A stretch of DNA of 64,000 nt from Notolepis coatsorum (lineage: Eukaryota > Chordata > Actinopteri > Aulopiformes > Paralepididae): contig OZ020594.1 of NCBI GenBank assembly GCA_963971535.1, positions 113,123,974-113,187,973 of the forward strand, in the 5' to 3' direction. Position 1 is the first letter of the stretch. Each line of letters opens with the position of its first letter. Below the pieces are notes generated by a model. That model did no database searches. It saw only the letters and a program-made list of their open reading frames with translations, and was not told where the DNA came from. This document shows, one piece after another, positions 44,376 through 55,409 of the stretch. The position numbers and the translations under genes were made by a program.

Positions 44376-44715
44376 TTTGGACATTTACGGTGGCCAGTTT
44401 CGAATTGCAGCCTCCCGTAGGTGCTCTTTAAGAGCGGTTTTGAATGTCACGTCCAATCTTTCGCCGTCGACTAAAGACGCACTTCTTCAACCATTATCTG
44501 AATAAAACATTTTTTAATAAAAATAAAATATCTAACCCTAACTAACCGTACTGTCATGCACTTGTCCTAATAAACTAACCTACACTGTAGCACTCAACAC
44601 TTTGATGAACATTGTTGCTCAGCTGATAGAGTTGTGCCCTTCCTGATGGCTTGTCGTACAGAACTTGTAAGTCGCTTTGGATAAAAGCGTCAGCTAAATG
44701 ACCAAAATGTAAATG
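44376..44715 (+). mobile_element. L2-type LINE 3' end
   Basis: The plus strand encodes RRLKTHFFNHYLNKTFFN at about 44467-44520. Its 3' UTR ends gtaagtcgctttggataaaa then gcgtcagctaaatga, the well-known fish L2-type 3' end with a tgtaaa tail. It lies between the ORF and the minisatellite of the surrounding LINE. Confidence 0.8.
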
Positions 44716-45319
44716 TAATGTAAATGAATGTGGGTAGGGATTCACATTCCTTTACAGCTTTGGGTAGGGCGTTCCACATTGATGTGGCATAATTGCGAAA
44801 CGTGTTTAGTCCCTTGTTTGAGCCGAATCTGGGTTTAACATGATTTGTGGAGCTCCCTCTGGTGTTGTGGTCGTGGTATTCACTGACCTTTGGGAAGTAT
44901 TTTGGCATGTACATGGGTACCTTAGTGGTGTAGTGCATCTTGTAGACCAGGCCCATTGCAAGTTGCTGTACTCTGTCGTCTACTCTAAGCCATCCTAGGT
45001 TGTCAAAGTGGGCAGGGGTGAGGTGGGTTCTAGGAGTAAGGTCAAGTAGAAGTCTGACCAGTTTGTTTTGTGATGTTTGTAATTTTGTTTTTAGCGCCTT
45101 TGATGTGCTTTGGTACCATGAGGTGCAAGCATAGTCGTAGTACCCTTGAATGAGTGCTCCTGCCAGAGTCTTCAGGGTATTCTTGTTTACCAGTGAGATC
45201 CGGTACAAGAATCTAGTTCGTTGGTTGACTTTTTTTTATTACCTTGGATGCCATTTTGTCATGAAAGTCTTTCTCTGATCTGCATCCCCTTAACAATTGT
45301 GTGTATTGAGCCGTACTGT

Positions 45320-48300
45320 TTTTTTTTTTTTTGTATTATTGCAAAACAAAAATTATTAAAAGTCAGTACTCAACACACAATGCATAATGAAACTAACAAT
45401 CAAGGTGGCTAAAATGACATGCAAGTACAGAAACAGGAAACAAACAAAAAAGTCTATAATAATATTTTACCGTATACAGTGTATATCCAACGAAATTACC
45501 AATTATACAAATGCCTTATACAGGATATACCCCTAATACCTATTTTCTAAAACCCTACACACATATGCTCCAGCTCGAACCCCCCCCCCTCCCGGACCCC
45601 TCCTTGGATAGTACCTCCATTATCCCTCACTCCTAACCAGACACTACCATTATAAGCTAGCTTTTATTCTCTCCACCACTTCTAACCACATTGACATTTT
45701 GAATTCGTTGAGACCCAGAATTCTTGCTGTAGATATTTCTTGATAAATCACATCGAGATATGTAAGAAACCAAACCTTCCGGCACATTTTTTCCGGTTGA
45801 AACCAGCGTGATGCGATCAGTTTTTTAGCTACTGTGATACCCGATAAAACCAATCTCTTTAGCTGTGGATTTACTGCAAACTCAAAAACATCATTCAATA
45901 GTAATTAGTGATGCACCGATGTGAAAATTGTGGCCGATACCGATAACCGATATTAATATTGCTGTTCTGGCCGATACCGATATTTACCGATGTCGATATC
46001 TCTGTATAGAAAACACTTTTTTATGATAATCAAATAAAGAGCTATTTTCCAAAACGCATAATTTTTTTACTTTTGTAACTTATTTTCAGAAATGACTGAT
46101 ATTTTGAAACTATTTAAGGCCAAAACATGTAAAAAGAAAAAAAAAAGATTAAAAAAAAAAAAATAATAATATCGGCCCCATCTTGATATCGGTCCGATAC
46201 CGATGTGTAAAAAAACGGCCATATCGGCCGATATTATATCGGCGGCCGATATATCGTGCATCACTAATAGTAATACAGAGGGGTGTACTGGTATATTCCA
46301 AGATACGAGTTTTGATAATTGATGGGTCACATCTTTCCAGAATGCCTTAACTGGTGGGCAGTCCCAATACATGTGCATAAATGTCCCTTCGTCTCCATTT
46401 GTACATTGGGAGCATTTTGAGTCTTGTTTAAGGCCCATTCTGTTCAGTCTTATAGGAGTCAAGTATGTCCTGTGAATATAGTTAAGATTGATTTGTTGAT
46501 GGTCCGGGTTCCTTGATGTAAGACGGACATTTGCCCATGCTTCTTGCCAATCAAAGTCACTTTCCAGGTCTGGTATATCCCTCCTCCAGACAGAGTCTAG
46601 TTGGAGGGTTTCATACGAGGACGTTAGTAATTGATAATAAAAACCTGATACAAAACCTCTCGATGTTTCTCTTTCATAGAAGAATTTGTGGTATCTGTGG
46701 TGTTCAACTGGTATGTCTAATGGAACACCGTGAGACCTCAAACATAGGCGTAACTGTATGTAAAAAAGCCATGTGGACTCGGTGAGGTTAAACTTTGTGC
46801 ATATTTCTCCATAACTACAAAAACCCTGGTTATTAAAAATATCCCCTAATGAGTGTATGCCTTGCTCTTCCCATATAGGGAATCTTATAGGACGTTTTTC
46901 AATTAAGAGTGCATTGTTATTGAATAAGGGAGTGTGATTATGCCATTTTTGTGGGTTATGATATTTTTTTTGTGTTTCACGCCATATCCGGATTGCATGG
47001 GTAATTATGGGGCCAAATTTCCGCTCACAGTGCTTGATTGGTAGTTTAGTGTGTGCTATGTCCTTCAGTCTATGTGGGGCTACTATGTTTTCTTCCAATT
47101 TTCTCCAGGATACCAATGCCTGGGGATCAAACCATATTGTCAATGGTCTTAATGTGTATGCCTTAAAATATTGGAAAAAATCTGGAACTGCCATGCCACC
47201 GTCTGCTTTATTTCTCTGTGCGGTGGATCTTTTTATGCGAGGTGGTTTGTTATTCCAAATAAATTTGTATGTGGAGGAGTGTAATCTTTTCCAGTAACCC
47301 TCTGGAGGGGGTAACGGTAGCATTGAACTGATGAAGTTGATTCTTGGTAGTACATCCATCTTGACTATTGATACCCTTGCCTGTACTGAGTTTTTAAGTT
47401 TTGCCCACCTGTCCAGGTCGTCTTTGATTTTGTTCTGTATTTTTGTGTAATTGTGCTTCACCGTTTGTCTTATGGTGGGAAATATTTCCACACCCAAGCA
47501 TCTAAAATGTTTTACCATGGGTATCTCTCCTGGGAGGGTTGTATCTTTTTTTGCTTTGGTGTTAAGTGGAAGGAAAGCCGACTTCGGCCAATTTATTTTA
47601 AATCCCGATAAATCACCAAAGTTCTCTATCAACTTGAGTAGATGAGGCAATGTGGTGTTGGGGCTTTGCATGAACAATATTACGTCGTCCGCATATAAAC
47701 TAATTTTATGTTGTGTGCCCTTGATTACGATTGGTTCTATGGATTGGGATTGTCTTATATATTGTGCTAAAGGCTCTAATGATAGATCGAATAGTCCGGG
47801 ACTAAGAGGGCAACCCTGTCTGGCTGAGCGTGATACCGGAAAGATTTTGGAGATGAATGTACCTGTTGTAATCATGGCCGATGGGTCTTTGTATAATACT
47901 TTAATCATATCAATGAATCCTTTTCCTAGCCCCATCCTTTCTAATACTGCCCATAGACCATTCCAGCCTGTCAAAGGCTTTCATAGCATCCAGGGACAGC
48001 ATCGCCTTAGGTATGGTGTCTTCTTTGTCTGCATCTAGTACGTGCAGTATTCGTCTTATGTTATCAGTGATCAGGCGACCTCTTATGAAGCCAGTTTGGT
48101 CCGGATGAACTAAAGACGTCATATGCTTTTGTAATCTGATGGCTAATACCTTAGAGTACAGTTTGACATCGGTTCCGAGGAGGCTTAAGGGTCTGTAACT
48201 ACCGCACTCGGTGGGGTCTTTGTCTTTTTTGAGAAGGACTGAAATGAGTGCAATATTGTCGTGTTTATGGAAGCTCCCCTCCTTGACTGAGTATAAGATC

Positions 48301-48631
48301 ATATTTAGTAATAAGGGTCCAATTATGTCCCAACAAGAAAGGTACATTTCTGATGGGATACCGTCTCTTCCAGGAGCCTTACCATTTTTCATTTCGGATA
48401 TGGCCTTCTTGAGTTCCTCTAGTGTGATCGGTGCTTCTAACTGTTTAGCGTCATCCTCCGAAAGTTTAGGGAGAATAATTTGATTAAGATATGTGTCCAT
48501 TTTGTTTTGATCAAAGGTTGTTTCTGATTTATATAAGTCGGAGTAGAATTCTTTGAATGTATCGTTTATTATTTTGGGGTCTGTTTCAAGTACTTGTTGT
48601 TTTCTAATGGCAGTTATATCTGCAAATTTTT
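45320..48631 (-). mobile_element. L1/Tx1-type LINE, 5' truncated, with 11-bp target duplication
   Basis: A T-run at 45320-45334 is the poly(A) tail of a minus-strand element. ORF2 occupies most of it, including LEELKKAISEMKNGKAPGRD, GSYRPLSLLGTDVKLYSKVL and DQTGFIRGRLITDNIRRIL (48430-48030), then LSLDAMKAFDRLEW. After a frame change near 47950 come ARQGCPLSPGLFDLSLEPLA and ISLYADDVILFM (catalytic YADD). The Cys-rich C-terminus has CSQCTNGDEGTFMHMYWDCP (about 46430-46370). An hAT MITE interrupts it at 45906-46266, and the ORF end lies at 45650-45890. The endonuclease domain and ORF1 are absent. Confidence 0.85.
45906..46266. mobile_element. hAT MITE in the L1-type element
   Basis: 361 bp flanked by perfect ATAGTAAT (45898-45905, 46267-46274). 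Ends tagtgatgcaccgatg and cgtgcatcacta; the interior is rich in ccgatatcgg motifs. Confidence 0.9.
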
Positions 48632-48695
48632 AGCCGTACTGTATTGTACCCATTCTGCAATCTGTTAATAAAATGTTCAATCAATCAGTCAAATC

Positions 48696-49332
48696 AAACT
48701 CACCGAAGACTATGCAGCCCTAGTGTAATTCCCTCTTATGCGATGATGACGGCAACACGTTCTTTATAGCACTGGTGGGATTTCTTAACAATCCGGACAG
48801 TGAGAACTGTGAAACACATACATGAAATACAATAAATCACAGATCAAACCATAACAACATACATCAATCTTATTTCTGCGTGTCTCTTAGTGTCACATGT
48901 CTTTGCAATATTGTTAAACAAATTAACTTAACCTACAAAACACATTAAGTCCTTCTGCAATAATAACTCACTTAGTAAACATTGAGTTAGCAGCACTTTA
49001 GCTCCATGGCTTGGGCGACACATCCACAACACCAACACCTACCTTACTGCTGCTGCAATAAGAGAGGACATTATGGGGACTGTAGCATCTTCTGGACCTT
49101 GTAACAATGACAATAAAGACCATTCTATTCTATTGACTCTTAAAAACTATCTCTTTACAAGAAGAAGTGAAACTATCTCTTTACAAGAAGAAGTGAAACT
49201 ATCTCTTAAATCCGCGGAGATTTTGACACGCGTGCGTCGGCATAAAACGTCCCCGGACACTGTGGGCTTGCCTTCAACATTTGTTCCGCCATTAAACTAG
49301 CAGCATTTAAGTAAATCAAAGCCTGTGTAAGC
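48696..49332. other. No gene recognised; short LINE tail
   Basis: At 49060-49135 a short sequence ends aatgacaataaagaccattc then tattctattg, a LINE-type 3' tail. The segment agaagaagtgaaactatctc is duplicated at 49160-49205. Otherwise nothing. Confidence 0.5.
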
Positions 49333-49395
49333 ACTGAATGAATGAAAACTTTATTTAACAGATTGTAGAATGGGTACAATACAGTAGTGGCCAAA
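49333..49395 (-). mobile_element. Minisatellite-LINE tail, very short copy
   Basis: On the minus strand, cccattctacaatctgttaa then ataaagttttcattcattc; only about 60 bp remain. Confidence 0.65.
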
Positions 49396-49867
49396 TAAAG
49401 CACTGAACCAGTATTGAACCACTTCACCAAATGTATTGAACATGGATTCATTCATTCAAATGTTCGTTTCAGTCCCCTCTGCTGGCGAAATAGGAGACTG
49501 CAAAACAAACCTGTTTTGTGTGGATGGAAAGCAATTTAGAATAGTTTGTTTTGTAATATATTGTTACACGCTCACACTTAATTGATCTGATCATAACAAT
49601 AACAGGTGTTCCCAATGGAAAATCAGTCCCCCTCACCCCCAGAGTATAGAGAGGCTGGCATGCAACACCTTTCTCTTCCCTACACAGGTTCACACACACA
49701 GGTTTTTACTTTGAATTATTTCCTTCTGGGGATGGAGATTAATTGTATGATTGATAGTGTAAATATATGTAGTTGGTACGGAGAGGGTGTGCTTGGGAAA
49801 CGGGATGTGCAGGATAATGATGATGGCTGTGCTTGTGTAACTATAGGGTAGGGTGTGATTATGGGAC

Positions 49868-50160
49868 TCAAAGATTTTTATTGAGGAATAGAATTTTTTC
49901 AACAGTTTTTGGACTGAGACGGTTTCTTTTCTTGCTGACCACTTCTCCAGCTTTTGAGAAAACCCGTTCACATGGAACAGATGAGGCTGGAATACAAAGA
50001 TAGTGTTTTGCCAGTCTGAACAAATGAGGGTACACATGCTTGTGGTTGCTCCAGTACAAAGGTGGATCTTCAGATCTTTCCAGGGGAGGATCAGTGTTGT
50101 ATCTCTGGACCTCTACAGTGGCATCTGCTGTGGCATTTCGTGACCTTCTCGCAGTCGCAG
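49868..50160 (-). pseudogene. hAT transposase, C-terminal dimerisation domain (partial)
   Basis: The minus strand encodes YPHLFRLAKHYLCIPASSVP, then CERVFSKAGEVVSKKRNRLS and PKTVEKILFLNKNL, the signature of the hAT family C-terminal dimerisation region (ZBED/Ac-type). The frame is open from about 50160. There the LTR of a Gypsy element begins and cuts the gene; the upstream part would lie beyond the right edge of the window. No hAT terminus was identified to the left (49396-49867 shows nothing else). It may be a transposon or a domesticated relative. Confidence 0.8.
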
Positions 50161-50178
50161 TGTAACGGTTGTCATCTG

Positions 50179-53100
50179 TGTCGTATTCGATTAAATAGAA
50201 TAATCTTCAGGACGAGAAGATAACATTTATATGTTTATTCAAAGGTAAGCATCGTTCAGCATGAGTGTAACTCCATTCACGGCTGGCAGCCAACTGCCTG
50301 TGAGGACCCCTGGTCAGGTATACATAAGCAAGGTGCGTCTGGCGCGCCTGTCGTAAATGATATATTCACAGCATGAATAATATAGTAAAGATATATTCAA
50401 AGCATGAATATTACATCCTCCTTCTTTTAGAGAAAGCTTAATAAGCTATGAACAAAATTGAAATTAGGAATGGTTGTGCAATACTCTGTAAGAGTTTCTT
50501 TGTAAACAATAACAAGTGCGTTACCTGTGTCAGGACCAGGCAATGTAAACAGGTAGGATTAATATGTTAAACATAAAGATTCATGTATCAAGGTATTACA
50601 GTTCGTATTGTGTGCCCTCTTATTCTGGATATTCTGCTTTAATATTTGAATACTTCAGCTGTGAATAAGGTATGTATTCATGGCTTATTTGGTCGTGTCT
50701 CAACACTCTTACCATATGCAGTTCTTATTTGTAGAAGTAGCTTGCTAACAAAATGGGAATATATCGACAATTAAGCAAGGTAAGTAGGTCATAGATTCAA
50801 CACATATAGTAAGTCATCATTTCAGCATACATTAATATTTGTTACATTTCACCACCCCTTTTTTTTCTTTTTTTTTTTTTCAATTGGGCAAATGGTGTTA
50901 TAATAGGGCAGCGATCCGCCTGCACCCTGTACATTTATAGGTCTAAAATGTCCCGAGGCTTCACTGCTCGGCCGGATCTGGTGTAGTATGAAGCTGAGTT
51001 CTCTTCTGAGTCCTCTGGCAGTTCAGGGTCGTTGGTCTCCGGCGGTTGATCGACGCTCTCTGGACTCGGCATACCGTCGCTGTCCTGGAAGTGTTCCTCT
51101 TTCGTGTCCCTCAGGTGCCTGCGGTTGCGGCGGTATTCGCGTCCATCTTGGGTGCGAACGTGGTATGACCGCGCAGTGTCAGCTGGTTGTATGACTACTG
51201 CTGGCCTCCAGCGTCCAAGTTCTTGTAGCCTGACAGATTCACCACAATGTAGTGGGGGCAGCGGTCTAGCTGACCTGTCATAGTATTTCTTCTGGTGCTG
51301 TTGTCTTTGCACTCGTTTGTTATGTCCATCTTTTTGGCTTACTACCCCTGGCCGCAGCTGTTGGTTGGTGCTCGGGAGGGTTGAGCGTAGCCTGCGGCTC
51401 ATCAACAGTTGTGCCGGCGATTTGAAGTTGTCGACTGGGGTATTACGATACTCCAGGAGGCTTAGGTACGGGTCTCTTCTGTCTGCCTTAGCCTTGTCCA
51501 TGAGTGATTTTGCCGTCTTCACGGTTCTCTCCGCTAGTCCGTTGCTTTGCGGATAGTGTGGGCTTGACGTGACGTGTGTGAACTCCCACGACTTGGCGAA
51601 TGCCTCGAACTCTTTAGACTTGTATTGTGGTCCGTTGTCCGAGACTATGGTCTCTGGGACGCCATGCCTGGCACAGGCTGCCTTTAGCTTGTGGATAACA
51701 GCTGCCGATGTGGTGCTGTGAAGTCTGTCTAGTTCGAAGAATCTGCTGTAGTAGTCGACGGTCACAACATAGTCCTGGTTGTTCCAGTTAAAGAGATCTG
51801 TCCCTACAACCTGCCAGGGGCGGTCTGGGATACGATGAGGCATCATGGGCTCCTTGGTGTTTGATGGGCGGCGCTCTTGGCATATTGAGCACTTCTCCAC
51901 GACTTGCTCTATATGTCTACCCATTCCAGGCCAGAACATGATGTCTCGTGCTCTTAGTTTGCATTTTTCCATTCCCATGTGGCCTGCATGGATCTTGATC
52001 AGCATATCTCCTCTGAGGCTGGTAGGGATGACTATTTTCTCCCCCTTGAAAATTATTCCATTCGTCTTGGATAGTTCATCTCTGTGATTCCAGTATTCGG
52101 TAATGTTCTGGGGGCATTGTTTTCTTTCCTCAGGCCATCCCTCCAGGATAGCCTGGCTGAGCAGCTTTAGCTGTGTGTCATTGTCTGTCGTTTCTCTGAT
52201 CTCCTGTAGCCTGTCGTCGTGTACAGGTAAGCTGTTGTACACCATGTGTACCTGAAGGTCCATCCCTTCACTGAGACCGTCGTCGTGAGAGGTGAGTGAT
52301 TTCCTGGACAGCGTGTCGGCTACTGGGATGTCTTTCCCAGGGCGGTGCACGATCGTGAAGTTATACTTGTGTAGTTGCAGTATCATCCTCTGTAACCGCG
52401 GTGGGGCTGCGGCGATCGGCTTCTTCATGATCGACTCCAGGGGCTTGTGGTCAGATTGCACCATAACATGGCGACTGTAGGCATATTGGTGGAAACGTTT
52501 GAATCCATAAAGGACTGCGTACATCTCCTTTTCGATTTGTGCGTAGTTGACCTCGCTGTCCGTGAGTGATCTGGATGCGTAGCTAATGGGCCTTCCTTCC
52601 TGCATCAGCACAGCACCCAGACCATACTTTGATGCGTCCACTTGTAAGCTGAGCTCCTTATCTGGGTCAAAGTAGATGAGGACTGGCCCAGGTTCACTGG
52701 TAAGTATGTCTTTCATCTTTTGGAATGCAGCGTCGTGCTGCGCGTCCCACAGGAATTCATTCGATTGTTTAAGCAGCTGTCTCATGGGTGCGTTGATCTC
52801 GGAGAGGCTCGGGGCGAATTTCGCCAGATAGTTGACTATACCTAGCACGGTTTCCAGTTCTGCCCGGCTCTTTGGCGCCTCCATCTCCTTGATGGCAGCT
52901 ATCTTGCCTGGGTCAGGCTTCATGCCGTCAGCTGAAAGGATGTGCCCGAAGTAGCTCACTTCGGTGGCTCCGATGGTGCACTTGTCTGCGTTGAGCCGAA
53001 CGCCTCTCTCCCGTGATCTCACCATCATTGCATGTAGGTTCTTATCGTGTTCCTCTCTGGTCGCGCCATATACAAGGATGTCGTCTACTATAGCTGCTAC

Positions 53101-55138
53101 TCCGTTCAGTCCCTCGTATGTCTCGTCGATTTTTCGTTGGAACTCGTCTTGGGCAGAAACGAGCCCAAATGGTAATCGTAGGAATCTGTACCGTCCAAAC
53201 GGTGTGTTGAACGTCGTCAGCTTCGATGATTCTGTGGAGAGCTTGATGGACCAGTATCCCGACCTTGCATCCAGTACGCTGAAATAGCGTGCGCCTGTTA
53301 GTCTGGGTGTGATGTCCTCTAGTGTCGGCAGAGGGTAGTGCGGGCGCTTGATAGCCTTGTTTAGCTCCTTAGGATCCAAACATAGTCTGAGCTTGCCTGT
53401 GCGTGGTTTCTCAACAATGACCAGTGCACTGACCCACTCCGTTGGTTCGATGATTCTAGCGATGATCTGTGTGTCTTCCATACTCTGTAGCTCCTTCTTT
53501 AGTCGGCCACGCAGGGCGATCGGTGTCCTTCTCAGTGGGCAGACTACTGGCTTGGCGTCTGGGTCTATATGGATGTGACACTCTCCTGGGAATAGTCCTA
53601 TCCCTTTAAACACGTCGTGGTATTCTTCCATGATGGACTGTTTATCTGTGTGTGCATTCACTGACAATACTAGTTTAATGAGGTCCATATTCAGGCATGC
53701 CTGTAAACCTAGAACTGGGGGTGCCTGAGTGTCTACTATGTAAAAGTCTAACAACATGCCACGCTCTTTGTATTTACACTTTAACGTGCATGTGCCCTTT
53801 ACCACTAGCTTCTCTCCACCATATCCTGTCAGTCTGCGTGAGGTAGGCTGTATTTTGCGTTTATCTTGTAAACTGTGATACTCTCTCAAAGGAATTACAT
53901 TTACTTGTGCACCTGTGTCTAACTTAAATTTAAGCTCTGTGCCCTGTTTTCCTACTTGTATGTCTGCGAACGCTTGTTCTGTTGCATCAAACCGTCTGTC
54001 TGTCACGGTGTCTACATACAGTTCGTCTGACTCTTCTCCTGACTCAGAGCGCATGCTAATCTCGTGTACTGACTTTTTCTGGAAGCTACCGGCCCTGCAG
54101 ACTTTGGCAAAGTGGTTCCATTTTCCACACTTCGTGCACTGTTTTCCCCTAGCTACACAGTTATCCCCTTCCTTGTGAGCTCTACCCCCACAGTATCCAC
54201 AGTTCTTACGTGTGTCTGTGTCGCTCGCTCTGTTCGCTCTCTCTGTCCACTCTGCTCTGGGGCGATATCTCTGAGCGCTATGCTTCTGTTCATGTCTGTG
54301 CACCTCGTGCACGAGCTGCTCCTGCGCGCTGCACGTGGCGCCAGTAAAGCTCTTTATCTGTGATTGTGCTAGCTCGTGGGCTCTAGCTATATCTATCGCG
54401 TTGTCTAACGACAAGTCTGATCCTACGTTTAATAGTTTCTCTCTTACTTTTGCTGAGTGTATGCCAAACACTATGCGGTCTCTAACCATCTCATCATTGT
54501 TCACATATGCACAGTCTTTCACCAGTAGTTTCAATGCAGTGACAAATTGTTCGAATGACTCGCTCGGTTGCTGGGTTTTCTCATGGAATTTGTACCTGGC
54601 GAAGATTGTGTTCCTCCTTGGAAGTACGTATGCTTCGAAATTGTCATAGTAGCTCTTCAGTACCTTTGCTTCATCTGCACTGAGAGTCCATGTGTTGTGA
54701 ATGTCTCTCCCTCTTTCTCCGCTCCACAATAGCAGGTAGCTACATTTCTCGTCCTCTCCTTTCTTCTTGAGTGGGCCCGAAAACATCAACTCCGCGTGCT
54801 GCCTGAACTTCTTCCATTCTCCCGGTAAGTCCAGAGAATCCCAATTCATCCGTGGCGACGGGACTCCGTTGATATCCATGTTCATCCTGCTTCTGACACC
54901 ATGTCGTATTCGATTAAATAGAATAATCTTCAGGACGAGAAGATAACATTTATATGTTTATTCAAAGGTAAGCATCGTTCAGCATGAGTGTAACTCCATT
55001 CACGGCTGGCAGCCAACTGCCTGTGAGGACCCCTGGTCAGGTATACATAAGCAAGGTGCGCCTGGCGCGCCTGTCGTAAATTATATATTCACAGCATGAA
55101 TAATATAGTAAAGATATATTCAAAGCATGAATATTACA
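50179..55138 (-). mobile_element. Ty3/Gypsy LTR retrotransposon 1, looks whole
   Basis: Two 237-bp LTRs (50179-50415 and 54902-55138) differ at about two positions, and the target duplication ATCTG is perfect (50174-50178, 55139-55143). The primer site TGGTGTCAGAAGCAGG (54901-54886, minus strand) has its first 12 bases matching the 3' end of tRNA-Leu(CAA). A purine tract aaaagaaggagga borders the 3' LTR (50416-50428). A single long gag-pol frame lies between. The element sits inside the LTR of Gypsy element 2 and so is younger; LTR identity also argues for a very recent insertion. Confidence 0.95.
50935..54885 (-). CDS. Gag-Pol polyprotein of Gypsy element 1
   Basis: A 1316-residue retroelement polyprotein, start MNMDINGVPS just inside the primer site. 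Parts in order: gag/capsid-like region (about 1-180), two zinc knuckles (about 229-263), aspartic protease (LDTGA, about 322), reverse transcriptase (about 450-650, VDD at 600), RNase H (about 745-860), and integrase with its zinc-binding region (about 965-1005) and DDE core (about 1030-1120). The tail is rich in basic then acidic residues. It encodes all enzymes for copying through a virus-like particle. The layout is Ty3/Gypsy, of the single-ORF type; the clade is not certain. Base composition is GC-richer than the flanks. Confidence 0.9.
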   Translation of the reverse strand: MNMDINGVPSPRMNWDSLDLPGEWKKFRQHAELMFSGPLKKKGEDEKCSYLLLWSGERGRDIHNTWTLSADEAKVLKSYYDNFEAYVLPRRNTIFARYKFHEKTQQPSESFEQFVTALKLLVKDCAYVNNDEMVRDRIVFGIHSAKVREKLLNVGSDLSLDNAIDIARAHELAQSQIKSFTGATCSAQEQLVHEVHRHEQKHSAQRYRPRAEWTERANRASDTDTRKNCGYCGGRAHKEGDNCVARGKQCTKCGKWNHFAKVCRAGSFQKKSVHEISMRSESGEESDELYVDTVTDRRFDATEQAFADIQVGKQGTELKFKLDTGAQVNVIPLREYHSLQDKRKIQPTSRRLTGYGGEKLVVKGTCTLKCKYKERGMLLDFYIVDTQAPPVLGLQACLNMDLIKLVLSVNAHTDKQSIMEEYHDVFKGIGLFPGECHIHIDPDAKPVVCPLRRTPIALRGRLKKELQSMEDTQIIARIIEPTEWVSALVIVEKPRTGKLRLCLDPKELNKAIKRPHYPLPTLEDITPRLTGARYFSVLDARSGYWSIKLSTESSKLTTFNTPFGRYRFLRLPFGLVSAQDEFQRKIDETYEGLNGVAAIVDDILVYGATREEHDKNLHAMMVRSRERGVRLNADKCTIGATEVSYFGHILSADGMKPDPGKIAAIKEMEAPKSRAELETVLGIVNYLAKFAPSLSEINAPMRQLLKQSNEFLWDAQHDAAFQKMKDILTSEPGPVLIYFDPDKELSLQVDASKYGLGAVLMQEGRPISYASRSLTDSEVNYAQIEKEMYAVLYGFKRFHQYAYSRHVMVQSDHKPLESIMKKPIAAAPPRLQRMILQLHKYNFTIVHRPGKDIPVADTLSRKSLTSHDDGLSEGMDLQVHMVYNSLPVHDDRLQEIRETTDNDTQLKLLSQAILEGWPEERKQCPQNITEYWNHRDELSKTNGIIFKGEKIVIPTSLRGDMLIKIHAGHMGMEKCKLRARDIMFWPGMGRHIEQVVEKCSICQERRPSNTKEPMMPHRIPDRPWQVVGTDLFNWNNQDYVVTVDYYSRFFELDRLHSTTSAAVIHKLKAACARHGVPETIVSDNGPQYKSKEFEAFAKSWEFTHVTSSPHYPQSNGLAERTVKTAKSLMDKAKADRRDPYLSLLEYRNTPVDNFKSPAQLLMSRRLRSTLPSTNQQLRPGVVSQKDGHNKRVQRQQHQKKYYDRSARPLPPLHCGESVRLQELGRWRPAVVIQPADTARSYHVRTQDGREYRRNRRHLRDTKEEHFQDSDGMPSPESVDQPPETNDPELPEDSEENSASYYTRSGRAVKPRDILDL

Positions 55139-55409
55139 ATCTGGTCAGAGATTGAAGAGACGGAACTGCTTTCGACTGTTTATTGCCTATAAAAGACATG
55201 AAATAAAAACAGCTGTAGTGTTTTCCTGGTCACTGTACATCTGGTAGACCTCGAGCAGACAGGTACAACACTGCTCTTTTATAATGTCTCAATGACACAG
55301 TATTTATAAAAGTACACGTCACCAGGTGGCTCCCAAAACAAATACGGTATGATGTTTCTCAATTTAGATAAAATTCACATGCAAACAAATATAATTTCTA
55401 ACTCTGTTA

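Larger units (their letters stand above)
43710..45270 (-). mobile_element. Minisatellite-LINE: ORF2 C-terminus, VNTR-bearing 3' UTR and tail
   Basis: Read on the minus strand: ORF2 end at 45208-44716 (MYRISLVNKNTLKTLAGALI, then YYDYACTSWYQSTSKALKTK and FRNYATSMWNALPKAVKECE), an L2 insert, then the G/C-rich minisatellite at 44375-43985. A short 3' UTR follows and ends cccattctgcaatctgttaa then ataaagttttcaatcaatag at about 43710. This copy shows that the VNTR is part of the element, between ORF and tail. 5' truncated; clade not certain (CR1/L2-like). Confidence 0.75.
45275..48695 (+). mobile_element. Minisatellite-LINE tail, split by an L1-type LINE
   Basis: The tail reads ctgcatccccttaacaattg to agccgtactgt (45309-45319) and resumes agccgtactgt (48632-48642), then attgtacccattctgcaatc, ending near 48695. 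The repeated 11 bp is the L1 target duplication. Confidence 0.85.
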
